A DNA stretch of 64,000 nucleotides from Microbacterium sp. KUDC0406. Its GTDB lineage: Bacteria > Actinomycetota > Actinomycetes > Actinomycetales > Microbacteriaceae. Position numbers and translations under genes: made by a program. Below, piece after piece: positions 19,976 to 28,833 of the stretch; the stretch's first letter is position 1; every line of letters begins with the position of its first letter. The notes below the pieces were generated by a model. It worked only from the letters and a program-made list of their open reading frames with translations. It was not told where the DNA came from and searched no databases. The stretch spans positions 930,001 to 994,000 of the forward strand of contig NZ_CP091138.1 of NCBI RefSeq assembly GCF_021582875.1, given 5' to 3'.

Positions 19976-20049
19976 GGCAGCATCTCGGAGAACCGCAGAA
20001 TCGCGGATGCTTCCGCGCAGATCTCTCCGGCGTACTGCCGATCTCCGAG
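19976..20049 (+). repeat. 74-bp hairpin repeat, copy A
   Basis: Begins GGCAGCATCTCGGAGAACCG and contains the inner palindrome CGCGGATGCTTCCGCG. About 85 percent identical to copy B by eye. The ends (GGCAGCATCTCGGAGA at the left, ATCTCCGAG at the right) can pair. It lies 32 bp after the ABC-F stop, in direct orientation relative to copy B. Confidence 0.85.
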
Positions 20050-20101
20050 GACTTGTCCCGCGCTGCGACGCTCGTGGCGGAGCCGCTCGCGCGTTGCCCG
20101 C

Positions 20102-20175
20102 GGCAGCATCTCGGAGAACCGCAGATTCCCGGATGCTTCCGCGCAGATCTCTCCGTAATGCTGCGGATCTCCGCG
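20102..20175 (+). repeat. 74-bp hairpin repeat, copy B
   Basis: Same length and orientation as copy A: GGCAGCATCTCGGAGAACCG at the left, CGGATGCTTCCG in the middle and TCTCTCCGTAATGCTGC near the right, which pairs with the left arm (GCAGCAT..GGAGA). It lies in the 5' region of the DUF559 gene, about 70 bp before the chosen start. Confidence 0.85.
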
Positions 20176-20247
20176 CCTGCACTCGCCCTCCACAGGTGGG
20201 TCGGCCCCGGCAGCTGTGCACCGATCGGGAGATTCCGGGGAGTACGG

Positions 20248-21126
20248 ATGCCGACGGCGGGCAAGCTGGCGGGCATGACAGGTGAGGACCGGGCGGAGCG
20301 CGCACTGCTGACGACTCGCGCGCTCGGCGGAGTCGCGCGCGTGAGCACGCTGAGGGACAACCACGTCTCGCGGCACGACGTCGGACTCGCACTCGGCGTC
20401 GGGGCGCTCGATCGCGTGAGGCAGGGATGGGTCGCGGATCCGAGCGCCGATCGGATGCTGGTGGAGGCCGCCCGTCACGGCGTGGTGCTGTCCTGCGTCA
20501 CGCAGGCGAAGCGGATGGGCCTCTGGGTGCATGACGAGGAGTCTGAGCCGCACTGGGCCGCAGACCCCCGGAGCGGGGGAGGGAAGCCCGAGCACGTCCA
20601 CATGCACTGGGCGAGGCCTCTTATCCCAAGGCATCCCGATGCGTTGGAGGACCCGATCGAGAACGTTCTCGCGCTTGTCGCCGACTGCCAGCCGCACGAG
20701 CAGGCACTCGCGACGTGGGAGTCGGCGATGAACCAGAAGCTGGTGAGTCGGGAGGCGCTGACTCGGCTTCCGCTCAAGCGGGTCGCACGTGATCTTCTCG
20801 CCGAGGCGATCCCCTTCGCGGACTCGGGCCTCGAGACCTACCTGCGAACCCGGCTGCACTGGCTCGGCCTGCCGCTGAGATTCCAGATCTGGATCGCCGG
20901 GCATCGCACCGATCTGCTGATCGGGGACCGGCTCATCCTGCAGATCGACGGCGCCACGCACACCGGGACGCAACGCAACGAGGACATCCGGCATGACGCC
21001 GAGCTGCGTCTGATGGGGTACCACGTGATCCGGGTCGGCTACCGCCAGATCATGGACGAGTGGCATGTGGTCCAGGACCTGATCATGCGCGCCGTGGCGC
21101 AGGGCCTGCACCTGGCGCAGCGCTGA
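20248..21126 (+). CDS. DUF559 (Vsr-fold endonuclease-like) protein with AbiEi-type N terminus
   Basis: 292 residues from ATG 20248 (GGGGAG upstream; ATG 20275 is a possible alternative, and the frame stays open upstream through repeat B). The N-terminal part (ALLTTRALGGVARVSTLRDNHVSRHDVGLAL) looks like the winged-helix seen in AbiEi-antitoxin-like proteins. The C-terminal 95 residues fit DUF559, related to very-short-patch-repair nucleases: Glu196, then TDLLIGDRLILQIDG (Asp222, Asp234), a His in ATHTG and the D..R.DAELRLMGYHVIRVGY pattern. Gln232 stands where many relatives have Glu, so catalysis is uncertain. No toxin gene is adjacent. It lies between hairpin repeats. Confidence 0.8.
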   Translation: MPTAGKLAGMTGEDRAERALLTTRALGGVARVSTLRDNHVSRHDVGLALGVGALDRVRQGWVADPSADRMLVEAARHGVVLSCVTQAKRMGLWVHDEESEPHWAADPRSGGGKPEHVHMHWARPLIPRHPDALEDPIENVLALVADCQPHEQALATWESAMNQKLVSREALTRLPLKRVARDLLAEAIPFADSGLETYLRTRLHWLGLPLRFQIWIAGHRTDLLIGDRLILQIDGATHTGTQRNEDIRHDAELRLMGYHVIRVGYRQIMDEWHVVQDLIMRAVAQGLHLAQR

Positions 21127-21170
21127 TCGCGTCGGTCGGCATCTCGTCGCGCTGACCTGCGCCCTTGGGC

Positions 21171-21244
21171 CTCGGGGAACTGCAACATCGCGGAGGCAGC
21201 CGCACCGTCGGCTCCGAGCTCGTGCAGATCTCCGAGATGCTGCC
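21171..21244 (-). repeat. 74-bp hairpin repeat, copy C (inverted)
   Basis: Read on the minus strand it begins GGCAGCATCTCGGAGATCTGC, the same left end as copies A and B, and ends TTGCAGTTCCCCGAG. The middle has diverged, but length and both ends fit. It sits between the DUF559 and HAD genes. Confidence 0.75.
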
Positions 21245-21262
21245 ACGCCGTAGTATGCCGAG

Positions 21263-21883
21263 GTGAGCATACGCGCGATCTGCTGGGACTGGAACGGCAC
21301 GCTGTTCGACGACGTCGAGATCTGCCGGCAGGTGATGAATCGTGTGCTCGTCGAACACGGCTGCGAGCCGTTCGCTGACCTGGCGGCTTATCGCGCGACG
21401 TTCCGCTTCCCGATCCGCGAGTTCTACGCGGATGCCGGGATCGGCGACGATCGCTTCCGTGATGCCGCGGAGCAGTACCTCGCCTGGCTGGAGGGGCGCA
21501 CCGGCGAGGCAGCGCTGCATGCTGGCGTGGACGAGACCCTTGCCGCCGTGACGGCTCGCGGGATGACACAGGTGCTCGCTTCCGCGACGCTGCCTGACCT
21601 GCTCGCGTGTCAGCTGCAGCCGCACGGGTTGGCCGCACGCTTCGATCAGATCCTCTCGATCGCCGATGCCTTCCACCCGTCGAAGCACGATGTGATCGCC
21701 GGCTGGCTGCGCGATTCAGCCTTCGCGCCCGACGAGGTGCTCATGATCGGCGACACGAATCACGACCGCGAGATCGCCGCAGACCTCGGCACGCGCTTCG
21801 TGCACTTCGACGGCGGCCACCAGGCCGCCACTGTCGGCTCTCGCAGCATCCGTTCGCTGAGCCAGGTGCTCGACCTGCTCTGA
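21263..21883 (+). CDS. HAD-family phosphohydrolase
   Basis: 206 residues of the phosphoglycolate-phosphatase-like type. Motif I is present as CWDWNGTLFDD (nucleophile Asp, though the usual DxDGT reads DWNGT, so the acid/base Asp is replaced by Asn), motif II is probably ASATLPD, the Lys is in HPSKHDVI and motif IV is MIGDTNHDREIA. The DWNGT variant occurs in a subset of actinobacterial HAD hydrolases. GTG start 19 bp after repeat copy C. Substrate unknown. Confidence 0.85.
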   Translation: MSIRAICWDWNGTLFDDVEICRQVMNRVLVEHGCEPFADLAAYRATFRFPIREFYADAGIGDDRFRDAAEQYLAWLEGRTGEAALHAGVDETLAAVTARGMTQVLASATLPDLLACQLQPHGLAARFDQILSIADAFHPSKHDVIAGWLRDSAFAPDEVLMIGDTNHDREIAADLGTRFVHFDGGHQAATVGSRSIRSLSQVLDLL

Positions 21884-21905
21884 CCGGCGCCGGATGCCGC
21901 AGCAA

Positions 21906-21978
21906 CTCGGGCTTCTGCCACATCCCGGAGGCCCCGCGGCGAAGCATCCGCGATTCGGCAGATCTCCGCGATGACGCC
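21906..21978 (-). repeat. 74-bp hairpin repeat, copy D (inverted, diverged)
   Basis: On the minus strand it shares TCTGCCGAATCGCGGATGC with copy A (one or two differences) and ends CGAG. It lies immediately after the HAD gene and before the convergent SURF1 gene. The most diverged member. Confidence 0.65.
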
Positions 21979-21988
21979 GCGCGCTCCG

Positions 21989-22797
21989 TCAGACGTGCGC
22001 GTCGAGCAGCGCGTCCTCGGTGTCGGCGTCCTTGTCCCGGCGACGCCGCGGGGCGCGGGCGGACGGCCCTCGGCGTCCTCCTTGGCCTTCGTGACCTCCG
22101 TGCGGATGATGTAGCCGATGAAGATGAAACCCATCACGGCGAACAGGATCCACTGGATCGCGTACGACAGATGCGGGCCGGGGTCTTCCGTGGGCTTGTC
22201 GAATCCGCCCAGCGCCGGCGCGGCGGGCTCTTCCGAGGCCATCTGCCCGTACGCCGAGGTGATCATCTCGAGCCCGGTGTGCTCGGAGATCAGCGGGAGG
22301 TTGATCGTCGGAACCTGTCCCTCCGGTGCCGAGCGCCCGGAGCGGGGGAGCGCCTCGCCGGGCTGCAGCCGTGCGATCACCGTGACCTCGCCGGACGGCG
22401 GTGCGGGCACGGGCGAGGGCTGGGAGTCCTCGGTCGGCGGAACCCAGCCCCGGTTGATCAGCAGGACGCGGCCGTCTTCGTTCTGGAACGGGACGAGCAC
22501 CTCGAACGCCACGGTGCCGTCGTGGGGGCGGTTCCTGGCCAGGACGGTGTCCTCGGGAAGATACGTGCCCTGCAGACGGACAGGCCGCCACTGGTCAGCC
22601 GGATCCAGGGCGCCGTCGGCGGGGATCGTCTCGGCCAGCGACACGGGATCCGCGTCGAAATTCTCCTCGACGAGCTGGATCTGGTGCGCCTTCTCCTGGT
22701 TGCGATCGAACTGCCAGTGCGACAGATACGCGCAGGCCACGGCGAACAGCGCGGCCACCAGCACGTAGACGCCCCAGCGCACGAGACGATTGCTCAC
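21989..22797 (-). CDS. SURF1 family cytochrome oxidase assembly protein, frameshifted
   Basis: Inner-membrane protein of the SURF1 family, thought to help heme A insertion into cytochrome oxidase, so functionally linked to ctaA/ctaB in this window. About 269 residues: N-terminal helix (VYVLVAALFAVACAYLSHWQFDRNQE with the family WQ.DR), PVRLQGTYLPE, LLINRGWVPP, and a C-terminal helix (YAIQWILFAVMGFIFIGYIIRTE). Near the end, one base is missing around 22046-22053 (a G4 run); the repaired tail is RRRRDKDADTEDALLDAHV. The start overlaps the upstream small gene. Confidence 0.9.
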
Positions 22798-22991
22798 TCC
22801 GGAAGACCCTCTCGAACCTCGACGGGGAACTCCCGCGAGCGCAGATACTCGCTCAGAAATCCCACGTGCTCATCGCACGCCAGCCAGACCTTGGTGCGGT
22901 CCGCGGAATGGATGCGCGGGTTGCGCCACAGGATGTGATGAGTGGCCGTCCGCCGGCATCCGGCTCGGGAGCACTCCAGCTCCTCGGTCAC
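22794..22991 (-). CDS. Small Cys/His protein, unknown function
   Basis: 65 residues with CSRAGCRRTATHH at the start and a later ACDEH, together a plausible single zinc site. The rest (ILWRNPRIHSADRTKVW, YLRSREFPVEV) is conserved-looking but carries no known catalytic motif. GTG start overlaps the TGA of the DUF3099 gene, and its stop overlaps the SURF1 start, so the three form one transcript. The real-gene call rests on this coupling and on codon pattern; function is unknown. Confidence 0.8.
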   Translation of the reverse strand: MTEELECSRAGCRRTATHHILWRNPRIHSADRTKVWLACDEHVGFLSEYLRSREFPVEVREGLPE

Positions 22992-23335
22992 TGCCCGTCA
23001 TCCCGCTTCTCGTCGAGCGTGACGACCTTCGGCTGCTCCACGGGTGCGTCCTCGGCGGTGCCGGGGGCCTCCAGCTGCCGTTCCGGCGACTCTGCGAGCA
23101 CCTCGTTGCTGTCGCTGCCGGCGTTCGCGAAGACGACGGCGATGTAGGGCAGGATCGCGGCGCCGATGCCGAACGCCCAGGTCCACCAGCCGTACGGCTG
23201 CACCAGGACCATGAGGACGAAGCAGACCGTGCGGATGCCCATGGTCAGCGCGTACCGGCGCACGCGGTGGCTCGCCTCGTCGTGCGGCGCCTGCGGCAGA
23301 GAGGTGACGGAGGGGGCGTTTCGGGTGTGCTTCAC
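22988..23335 (-). CDS. DUF3099 membrane protein
   Basis: 115 residues. The family block RVRRYALTMGIRTVCFVLMVL (about 25-45) leads into two hydrophobic helices (about 38-56 and 57-74), followed by an acidic tail of about 40 residues. DUF3099 proteins are actinobacterial and uncharacterised. The neighbouring SURF1 gene suggests involvement in membrane or respiratory-chain functions, but that is context only. ATG start near fabG, which is divergent. Confidence 0.88.
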   Translation of the reverse strand: MKHTRNAPSVTSLPQAPHDEASHRVRRYALTMGIRTVCFVLMVLVQPYGWWTWAFGIGAAILPYIAVVFANAGSDSNEVLAESPERQLEAPGTAEDAPVEQPKVVTLDEKRDDGQ

Positions 23336-23439
23336 GGTGCCTCCAGCCTACGCCGCGCGCACGTGCTCGGATCACGTCTGGGACGACCCGGTCGATAGGA
23401 TGGCGGTCGTTCCGAAGCATCCGAAGAACTGGAGCCCCC

Positions 23440-24150
23440 ATGAGCGCTGACCGCGTCGTCCTCGTCACCGGCGGAAACCGCGGCATCGGCCGTGCGATCG
23501 CCGAACGCTTCGTCCGTGATGGCTACCGCGTCGCGGTCACGGCCCGCAGCGGCGAGGGGCCGGAGGGCACACTCACGGTGCGTGCCGACGTGACGGATGC
23601 CGCGGCGGTCGACGCGGCGTTCACCGAGGTCGAGCAGAAGCTCGGACCGATCGAGATCCTCGTCGCGAACGCCGGGATCACGAAGGACACGCTGCTCATG
23701 CGCATGAGCGAGGACGACTTCGACAGCGTCGTCTCCACGAACCTCGGCGGCTCGTTCCGGGTCGTCAAGCGCGCCTCCAAGGGGATGCTGCGCGGGCGCT
23801 TCGGCCGGATCATCCTGATCTCCAGCGTGGTGGGACTCTACGGCTCGGCGGGACAGGTGAACTACGCGGCCTCGAAGAGCGCCCTGGTCGGCTTCGCGCG
23901 CTCGCTCACCCGCGAGCTCGGCGCCCGCGGGATCACGACCAACGTCGTCGCCCCCGGGTTCATCGAGACCGACATGACCGCCGAGCTGCCGGAGGATACC
24001 CAGAAGCAGTACAAGTCCAGCATTCCCGCCGGACGCTTCGCCACGGCGGACGAGGTCGCGGGCGTGGTGACCTGGCTGGCCTCCGACGACGCCGCCTACA
24101 TCTCCGGCGCTGTGATCCCGGTCGACGGCGGCCTCGGCATGGGGCACTGA
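23440..24150 (+). CDS. fabG: 3-oxoacyl-[ACP] reductase (SDR family)
   Basis: NADPH-dependent short-chain dehydrogenase of type II fatty acid synthesis. 236 residues: TGGNRGIGRA (Rossmann glycine motif, 10-19), NAG in LVANAGITKDTLL, the catalytic Ser in ISSVVGLYG, YAASKSALVGF (Tyr and Lys of the YxxxK pair), PGFIETDMTAELP and the C-terminal SGAVIPVDGGLGMGH. That ending and the ITKDTLLMRM stretch fit FabG rather than general SDRs; it corresponds best to mycobacterial fabG1 (mabA). Here it is not next to inhA. Confidence 0.92.
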   Translation: MSADRVVLVTGGNRGIGRAIAERFVRDGYRVAVTARSGEGPEGTLTVRADVTDAAAVDAAFTEVEQKLGPIEILVANAGITKDTLLMRMSEDDFDSVVSTNLGGSFRVVKRASKGMLRGRFGRIILISSVVGLYGSAGQVNYAASKSALVGFARSLTRELGARGITTNVVAPGFIETDMTAELPEDTQKQYKSSIPAGRFATADEVAGVVTWLASDDAAYISGAVIPVDGGLGMGH

Positions 24151-24175
24151 TCCCGGACGATCAGGGAGTCGCCGA

Positions 24176-24871
24176 TCAGGCCTCGACCGCCTCGACCAGC
24201 AGTTCGGAGAGCCGGTCGGGCACCGAGAACTGCGGCCAGTGCCCGGAGCCGATCTTCACGACGCGGGCATCGGCGATCGATCGGTACTCCTCGCCGAACG
24301 GACCCCAGTCCCCGACCTCGGAATCGAACCTCGCCTGATCGTACGATCCCATCAGCAGGGTGACAGGAACGCCGTGCCGGCTCTCCCTGGTCAGGCGGAT
24401 CGGATCGCTCGGGACCCGTGCAGGCACGCTGTGCGTGAGCGGTGCGGTGCGCGCCCGGGTCTCGGCGTCGAGGTCGTACACGTCCTCGTCGGGGAAGAAG
24501 TCCCAGCCCGGAAAGGGCACCACTCCGTCGACCAGCGGGAAGTCGCTGATGCCGTGGCCGGGCGGCGGCGGCACGGTGTCGACGAACACGACGCGGCGCA
24601 CCTGTTCGGGCCGCGCGTCCGGCGGCGCCCAGACGACGTTGCCGCCGCCGGAATGGCCGACCAGCACGACGGGTTCATCGGCCTCGTCGATGCGGGCCAC
24701 CACCGCGTCGACCCAGTCGGCCATGCCGATGCCCGACGACTGCGACGCGGGGGCGCCGACACCCGGCATCGTCATCGCGAACGGCCGATGCCCGGCGGCT
24801 TTGAGCGCGTGCAGCATCGGATCCCAGGACGATGCGTCGAGCCACAGACCCGGTACGAGGATGATGTCCAT
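24176..24871 (-). CDS. Alpha/beta hydrolase
   Basis: 231 residues, soluble. It starts MDIILVPGLWLDASSW, typical of small esterase/salicylate-esterase-like hydrolases. The nucleophile Ser is in LVGHSGGGNVV (about 74), with a likely acid Asp in LLMGSYDQARFD and the His in KIGSGHWPQFS near the C terminus. No signal peptide. Convergent with fabG, 25 bp apart. Substrate unknown. Confidence 0.88.
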   Translation of the reverse strand: MDIILVPGLWLDASSWDPMLHALKAAGHRPFAMTMPGVGAPASQSSGIGMADWVDAVVARIDEADEPVVLVGHSGGGNVVWAPPDARPEQVRRVVFVDTVPPPPGHGISDFPLVDGVVPFPGWDFFPDEDVYDLDAETRARTAPLTHSVPARVPSDPIRLTRESRHGVPVTLLMGSYDQARFDSEVGDWGPFGEEYRSIADARVVKIGSGHWPQFSVPDRLSELLVEAVEA

Positions 24872-24904
24872 GAACCGACGCTAACGCCGGGCACCGACAT
24901 CCGG

Positions 24905-25540
24905 CTAGGGCAGCAGCGGGATGACCTGGGACAGATCCTGCTGGCCGACCACGAGGCCGGCGGCGGCGCGCACCGCCGGTTTCGCGTTGAATGCGAGCCC
25001 CAGGCCGGCGACCGCCATCATCCGCAGATCGTTCGCACCGTCGCCGATGGCGATCGTGCGGGATGCCGGGACGCCGAGCTCGGAGGCCCAGGCGAGCAGC
25101 GAGGCCGCCTTCGCCTCGGCATCCACGATCGTCCCGTCGACCACGCCGGTGAGCACGTCGTCGGAGACCACCAGCCGGTTCGCCCGCCACCGGTCGACGC
25201 CGAGACCGGGAGCGACCCCGTCGAGGATCTCGTGGAATCCGCCGGAGACGACTCCGACGACCCCGCCGCGCCCGTGCACGGCGGCCGTCAGCTCTCGCAC
25301 GCCCGGTGTCGGACGCACACGCGCCCTGACGCGTTCGAAGGCCGACGACGGAACACCGGCGAGAGCCGCCACCCTGTTGCGCAGGCTGGTCGCGAAGTCG
25401 ACCTCGCCCCGCATCGCCGCCTCGGTCGCCGCCTGCACCTCCGCACGGCGGCCGGCCTCCTCGGCGAGCAGTTCGATCACCTCGTCCTGGATGAGAGTCG
25501 AATCGGCATCGAGGACGACGAGGAAACGCGCGGAGGTCAC
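24905..25540 (-). CDS. serB: Phosphoserine phosphatase
   Basis: HAD-family enzyme of the last step of serine synthesis. 211 residues: DADST (Asp11 nucleophile, Asp13), SGGFHEILDG (motif II Ser), KAASLLAWASELGV (motif III Lys) and IGDGANDLRMM (motif IV). It lacks the N-terminal ACT domains found in mycobacterial SerB2, so it is the short catalytic form. GTG start. It ends 34 bp before the hydrolase gene start on the same strand. Confidence 0.94.
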   Translation of the reverse strand: MTSARFLVVLDADSTLIQDEVIELLAEEAGRRAEVQAATEAAMRGEVDFATSLRNRVAALAGVPSSAFERVRARVRPTPGVRELTAAVHGRGGVVGVVSGGFHEILDGVAPGLGVDRWRANRLVVSDDVLTGVVDGTIVDAEAKAASLLAWASELGVPASRTIAIGDGANDLRMMAVAGLGLAFNAKPAVRAAAGLVVGQQDLSQVIPLLP

Positions 25541-25556
25541 CGTCCGAGCGTAGCGG

Positions 25557-26798
25557 TCAGCGCGCGATCCGCAGCCCCTTGCCGACGACGGTCAATCCGG
25601 ACTCGGTCACCGTGAATCCGCGCTCGACGTCCCGCTCACGATCGACGCCGACGGTGGCGCCGTCCTCGAGCACGACGTTCTTGTCCAGCACTGCCCGGTG
25701 CACCCGCGCCCCCTGGCCGACGTGCACGTTGTCGAACAGCACCGAGTCGGTGATCGTCGATCCGCCCGAAGCCAGCGTGCCCGGTCCGACCACGCTGCGC
25801 TCCAGGTGCGTCCCGGAGAGCACCGAACCCTGCGACACGATCGAATCGATGGCGTTCCCGATGCGGCCCACCGCATCGCGCACGAACTTCGCGGGCGGCG
25901 CGTTCACCGACTGCGTGCGGATCGGCCAGGACGTGTTGTAGAGGTTGAACACCGGCAGCGTCGAGATGAGATCCATGTGCGCGTCGAAGAACGAGTCGAT
26001 CGTCCCGACATCCCGCCAGTACGCGCGATCGCGCGGCGAGGAGCCCGGCACATCGTTCTGCTTCATGTCGTAGTAGCCGGCCTCGCCCCGGGAGACGAAG
26101 TACGGCACGATGTCGCCCCCCATGTCGTGCCCCGAGGTCGCCAGCTCGCCGTCCGCCTCCACCGCGGCCACCAGCGCATCGGCGTCGAACACGTAGTTGC
26201 CCATCGATGCGAGCACCTCATTGGGCGAGTCGGCCAGCCCCGTGGCATCCGTCGGCTTCTCGAGGAACTGCCGGATGCGACCGGTCTCGGCATCCGCGTC
26301 GATGACGCCGAACTGCGAGGCGAGGGCGAGAGGCTGCCGGATGCCGGCGACGCTGGCGGCCGCCCCCGAGGCGATGTGTGCGTCGACCATCTGCTGGAAG
26401 TCCATCCGGTAGACGTGGTCGGCGCCGATGACGACGACGATGTCGGGACGCTCGTCGTTGATGAGGTTCAGACTCTGCAGGATCGCGTCCGCGGAACCTG
26501 AGAACCAGCGCTTCCCGAGCCGCTGCTGCGCGGGGACCGAGGTGACGTAGGAGTCCAGCAGAGCCGACATCCGCCAGGTCTGGGAGATGTGCCTGTCGAG
26601 GCTGTGCGACTTGTACTGGGTCAGCACGACGACCTGTCTGAGACCCGAGTTGATGAGGTTCGACACGGCGAAGTCGATCAGTCGGTACTGCCCGCCGAAC
26701 GGCACTGCGGGTTTCGCGCGATCCGCTGTCAGAGGCATGAGGCGCTTTCCCTCGCCGCCGGCGAGGATGATCCCGAAAACCTTCTTGGGTGCCGACAT
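25557..26798 (-). CDS. glgC: Glucose-1-phosphate adenylyltransferase
   Basis: Makes ADP-glucose from ATP and glucose-1-phosphate for glycogen and, in actinobacteria, maltose-1-phosphate/methylglucose polysaccharide routes. 413 residues: [26 protein letters not shown] near the start, the [16 protein letters not shown] motif, FLEKP, and a C-terminal left-handed beta-helix ([17 protein letters not shown]). ATG start. Divergent from glgA with only 47 bp between starts, so the two share a regulatory region. Confidence 0.96.
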   Translation of the reverse strand: MSAPKKVFGIILAGGEGKRLMPLTADRAKPAVPFGGQYRLIDFAVSNLINSGLRQVVVLTQYKSHSLDRHISQTWRMSALLDSYVTSVPAQQRLGKRWFSGSADAILQSLNLINDERPDIVVVIGADHVYRMDFQQMVDAHIASGAAASVAGIRQPLALASQFGVIDADAETGRIRQFLEKPTDATGLADSPNEVLASMGNYVFDADALVAAVEADGELATSGHDMGGDIVPYFVSRGEAGYYDMKQNDVPGSSPRDRAYWRDVGTIDSFFDAHMDLISTLPVFNLYNTSWPIRTQSVNAPPAKFVRDAVGRIGNAIDSIVSQGSVLSGTHLERSVVGPGTLASGGSTITDSVLFDNVHVGQGARVHRAVLDKNVVLEDGATVGVDRERDVERGFTVTESGLTVVGKGLRIAR

Positions 26799-26845
26799 GG
26801 CTCCACCATAGAGTGCGGATGAGGTCCTGTACTAGCGTTTCGACT

Positions 26846-28030
26846 ATGCGAGTCGATGTGATCACGAAGGAGTATCCGCCCGAGATCTACGGGGGCGCCG
26901 GCGTGCATGTCGCCGAGCTCGTCGCGGCCCTCCGGAGAAGCATCGAGGTGCAGGTCCGAGCCTTCGGCGCCGACCGTGAGGAGCCCGGCACGCACGCCTA
27001 CCGGGTGCCCGCAGAGCTGGCCGGCGCGAACCCCGCCCTGCGGACGCTCGGCACCGACCTGGTGATGGTCGGCGACATCGCCGGGGCGGACGTCGTGCAC
27101 AGTCACACCTGGTACGCGAACTTCGCCGGTCACCTGGCCTCGCAGCTGCACGGCATCCCGCACGTGCTCACCGCCCACAGCCTCGAGCCGCTGCGGCCGT
27201 GGAAGGCCGAGCAGCTCGGCGGCGGATACGCCGTCTCGAGCGGCGTGGAGAAGCTCGCCTACGAGAACGCCGCCGCGATCATCGCGGTCAGCGCCGGCAT
27301 GCGCAGCGACATCCTGCGCAGCTATCCGCAGGTCGATCCCGACCGCGTGCGCGTGATCCACAACGGCATCGACGTGGAGCGGTGGCGCCCGGTCGAGGAT
27401 GCGGCATTCCTGCAGAGCGTCGGCATGGACCCTGCGCGTCCGTCCGTTGTCTTCGTCGGGAGGATCACGCGGCAGAAGGGCCTGCCGTACCTGCTGCGGG
27501 CGGCCGCGGAGCTGCCGCCCGAGGTGCAGCTGGTGCTGTGCGCAGGCGCACCGGACACTCCTGAGATCATGGCGGAGGTGCAGGATCTCGTGCGCCTGCT
27601 GCAGCAGAGCCGGGATGGCGTCATCTGGATCGATCGGATGCTGCCGCGCGACGAACTCTCGGCGATCCTGACCGCGGCGACCACCTTCGTGTGCCCGTCG
27701 GTCTACGAGCCGCTCGGCATCGTGAACCTCGAGGCGATGGCGTGCGGCGCAGCGGTCGTCGGCACCGCCACGGGCGGCATCCCCGAGGTGGTCGACGACG
27801 GCGTCACCGGACGGCTGGTTCCGATCGAGCAGGTGCAGGACGGCACCGGCACCCCGGTCGACCCCGAGCGCTACGTCGCCGACCTCGCCACCGTGCTCAC
27901 GGAGGTGGTGTCCGATCCCGCGCGTGCGCGCGAGTACGGTGAGGCCGGGCGCGAGCGCGCCCGCGCCCAGTTCAGCTGGGGGGCGATCGCCGACACGACG
28001 CGGGCGCTGTACGCGGAGCTGGCCGGCTGA
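26846..28030 (+). CDS. glgA: Glycogen synthase / ADP-glucose-dependent glucosyltransferase, GT4
   Basis: GT-B glycosyltransferase of 394 residues of the actinobacterial GlgA/GlgM type. N-terminal KEYPPEIYGGAGVHVAEL, HSHTWYANFAGHLA, then the C-terminal half with FVGRITRQKGLPYLLRA and CPSVYEPLGIVNLEAMACG (E-x7-E nucleotide-sugar site). In mycobacteria the homologue (GlgM) makes maltose-1-phosphate from ADP-glucose and glucose-1-phosphate; whether this is GlgM or a classical synthase cannot be told from sequence alone. ATG 26846 is chosen as the family start; upstream frame is open but begins unlike relatives. Confidence 0.93.
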   Translation: MRVDVITKEYPPEIYGGAGVHVAELVAALRRSIEVQVRAFGADREEPGTHAYRVPAELAGANPALRTLGTDLVMVGDIAGADVVHSHTWYANFAGHLASQLHGIPHVLTAHSLEPLRPWKAEQLGGGYAVSSGVEKLAYENAAAIIAVSAGMRSDILRSYPQVDPDRVRVIHNGIDVERWRPVEDAAFLQSVGMDPARPSVVFVGRITRQKGLPYLLRAAAELPPEVQLVLCAGAPDTPEIMAEVQDLVRLLQQSRDGVIWIDRMLPRDELSAILTAATTFVCPSVYEPLGIVNLEAMACGAAVVGTATGGIPEVVDDGVTGRLVPIEQVQDGTGTPVDPERYVADLATVLTEVVSDPARAREYGEAGRERARAQFSWGAIADTTRALYAELAG

Positions 28031-28047
28031 GCCGATAGGCTGGCGAC

Positions 28048-28833
28048 ATGCCGAGTGCTCTGGAATTCACCGATGTCGTCGTGCGCCGCGAAGGGCGCAA
28101 CATCGTCGATCACGTGACCTGGGAGGTGTCGGACGACCAGCGCTGGGTGGTGCTCGGTCCGAACGGGGCCGGCAAGACCACCCTGCTGCAGCTGGCCGAC
28201 ACCCTGCTGCATCCGACGTCGGGCACCGTCGGCATCCTGGGTGAGACCCTGGGCCGCACCGACGTCTTCGGGCTGCGCCCGCGCATCGGCTTCGCGTCGA
28301 GTGCGATGGCCCGCCGAGTGCCCCGTGACGAGACGGTGCTGAACGCGGTGCTCACGGCCGCCTACTCGGTGCTCGGACGCTGGAACGAGGAGTACGAGGA
28401 CATCGACGAGCGGCAGGCGATGCGCGTGCTCGCCGAGTGGCACCTCGACCACCTCGCCGACCGGCTGTTCGGCACGCTCAGCGACGGCGAGCAGAAGCGC
28501 GTGCAGATCGCCCGGGCGATCATGACCGACCCCGAGCTGCTGCTGCTCGACGAGCCGACCGCCAGCCTCGACCTCGGCTCGCGCGAGGAGCTGCTCGGCC
28601 TGCTGAGCGGCTATGCGTCTTCGCCGACGACGCCGGCCATGGTCATGGTCACGCACCACGTCGAGGAGATCCCGGTCGGCTTCACCCACGTGCTGCTGCT
28701 GCGCGACGGCGCCGTCGTGGCCGCGGGCCCGCTCGCCGAGGCGCTGACCGCCGAGAATCTCAGCACGGCGTTCGGGATGCCGATCGTGCTCTCCGCCGAC
28801 GGCGGCCGCTACGCCGCACGCGCAGCCTCCTGA
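28048..28833 (+). CDS. Stand-alone ABC transporter ATPase
   Basis: 261 residues. Walker A GPNGAGKTT (about 37-45), signature LSDGEQKRVQIAR (Asp instead of the second Gly of LSGGQ), Walker B LLLLDEPTASLD, H-loop VTHHVEEI. No permease gene is adjacent. The LSDGE signature and the length are typical of the ModF/YlmA-like ATPases of uncertain substrate. Starts 17 bp after glgA, and its stop TGA is the first triplet of a dispersed repeat. Confidence 0.88.
   Translation: MPSALEFTDVVVRREGRNIVDHVTWEVSDDQRWVVLGPNGAGKTTLLQLADTLLHPTSGTVGILGETLGRTDVFGLRPRIGFASSAMARRVPRDETVLNAVLTAAYSVLGRWNEEYEDIDERQAMRVLAEWHLDHLADRLFGTLSDGEQKRVQIARAIMTDPELLLLDEPTASLDLGSREELLGLLSGYASSPTTPAMVMVTHHVEEIPVGFTHVLLLRDGAVVAAGPLAEALTAENLSTAFGMPIVLSADGGRYAARAAS

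Noticed and set aside
20053..20247. N-terminal extension of the DUF559 protein through repeat B
   Set aside because: The reading passes through structured repeat DNA and has no family similarity; a ribosome binding site precedes ATG 20248.
20248..21126. AbiEi/AbiEii toxin-antitoxin pair
   Set aside because: The N-terminal winged helix resembles AbiEi, but no AbiEii nucleotidyltransferase gene is adjacent.
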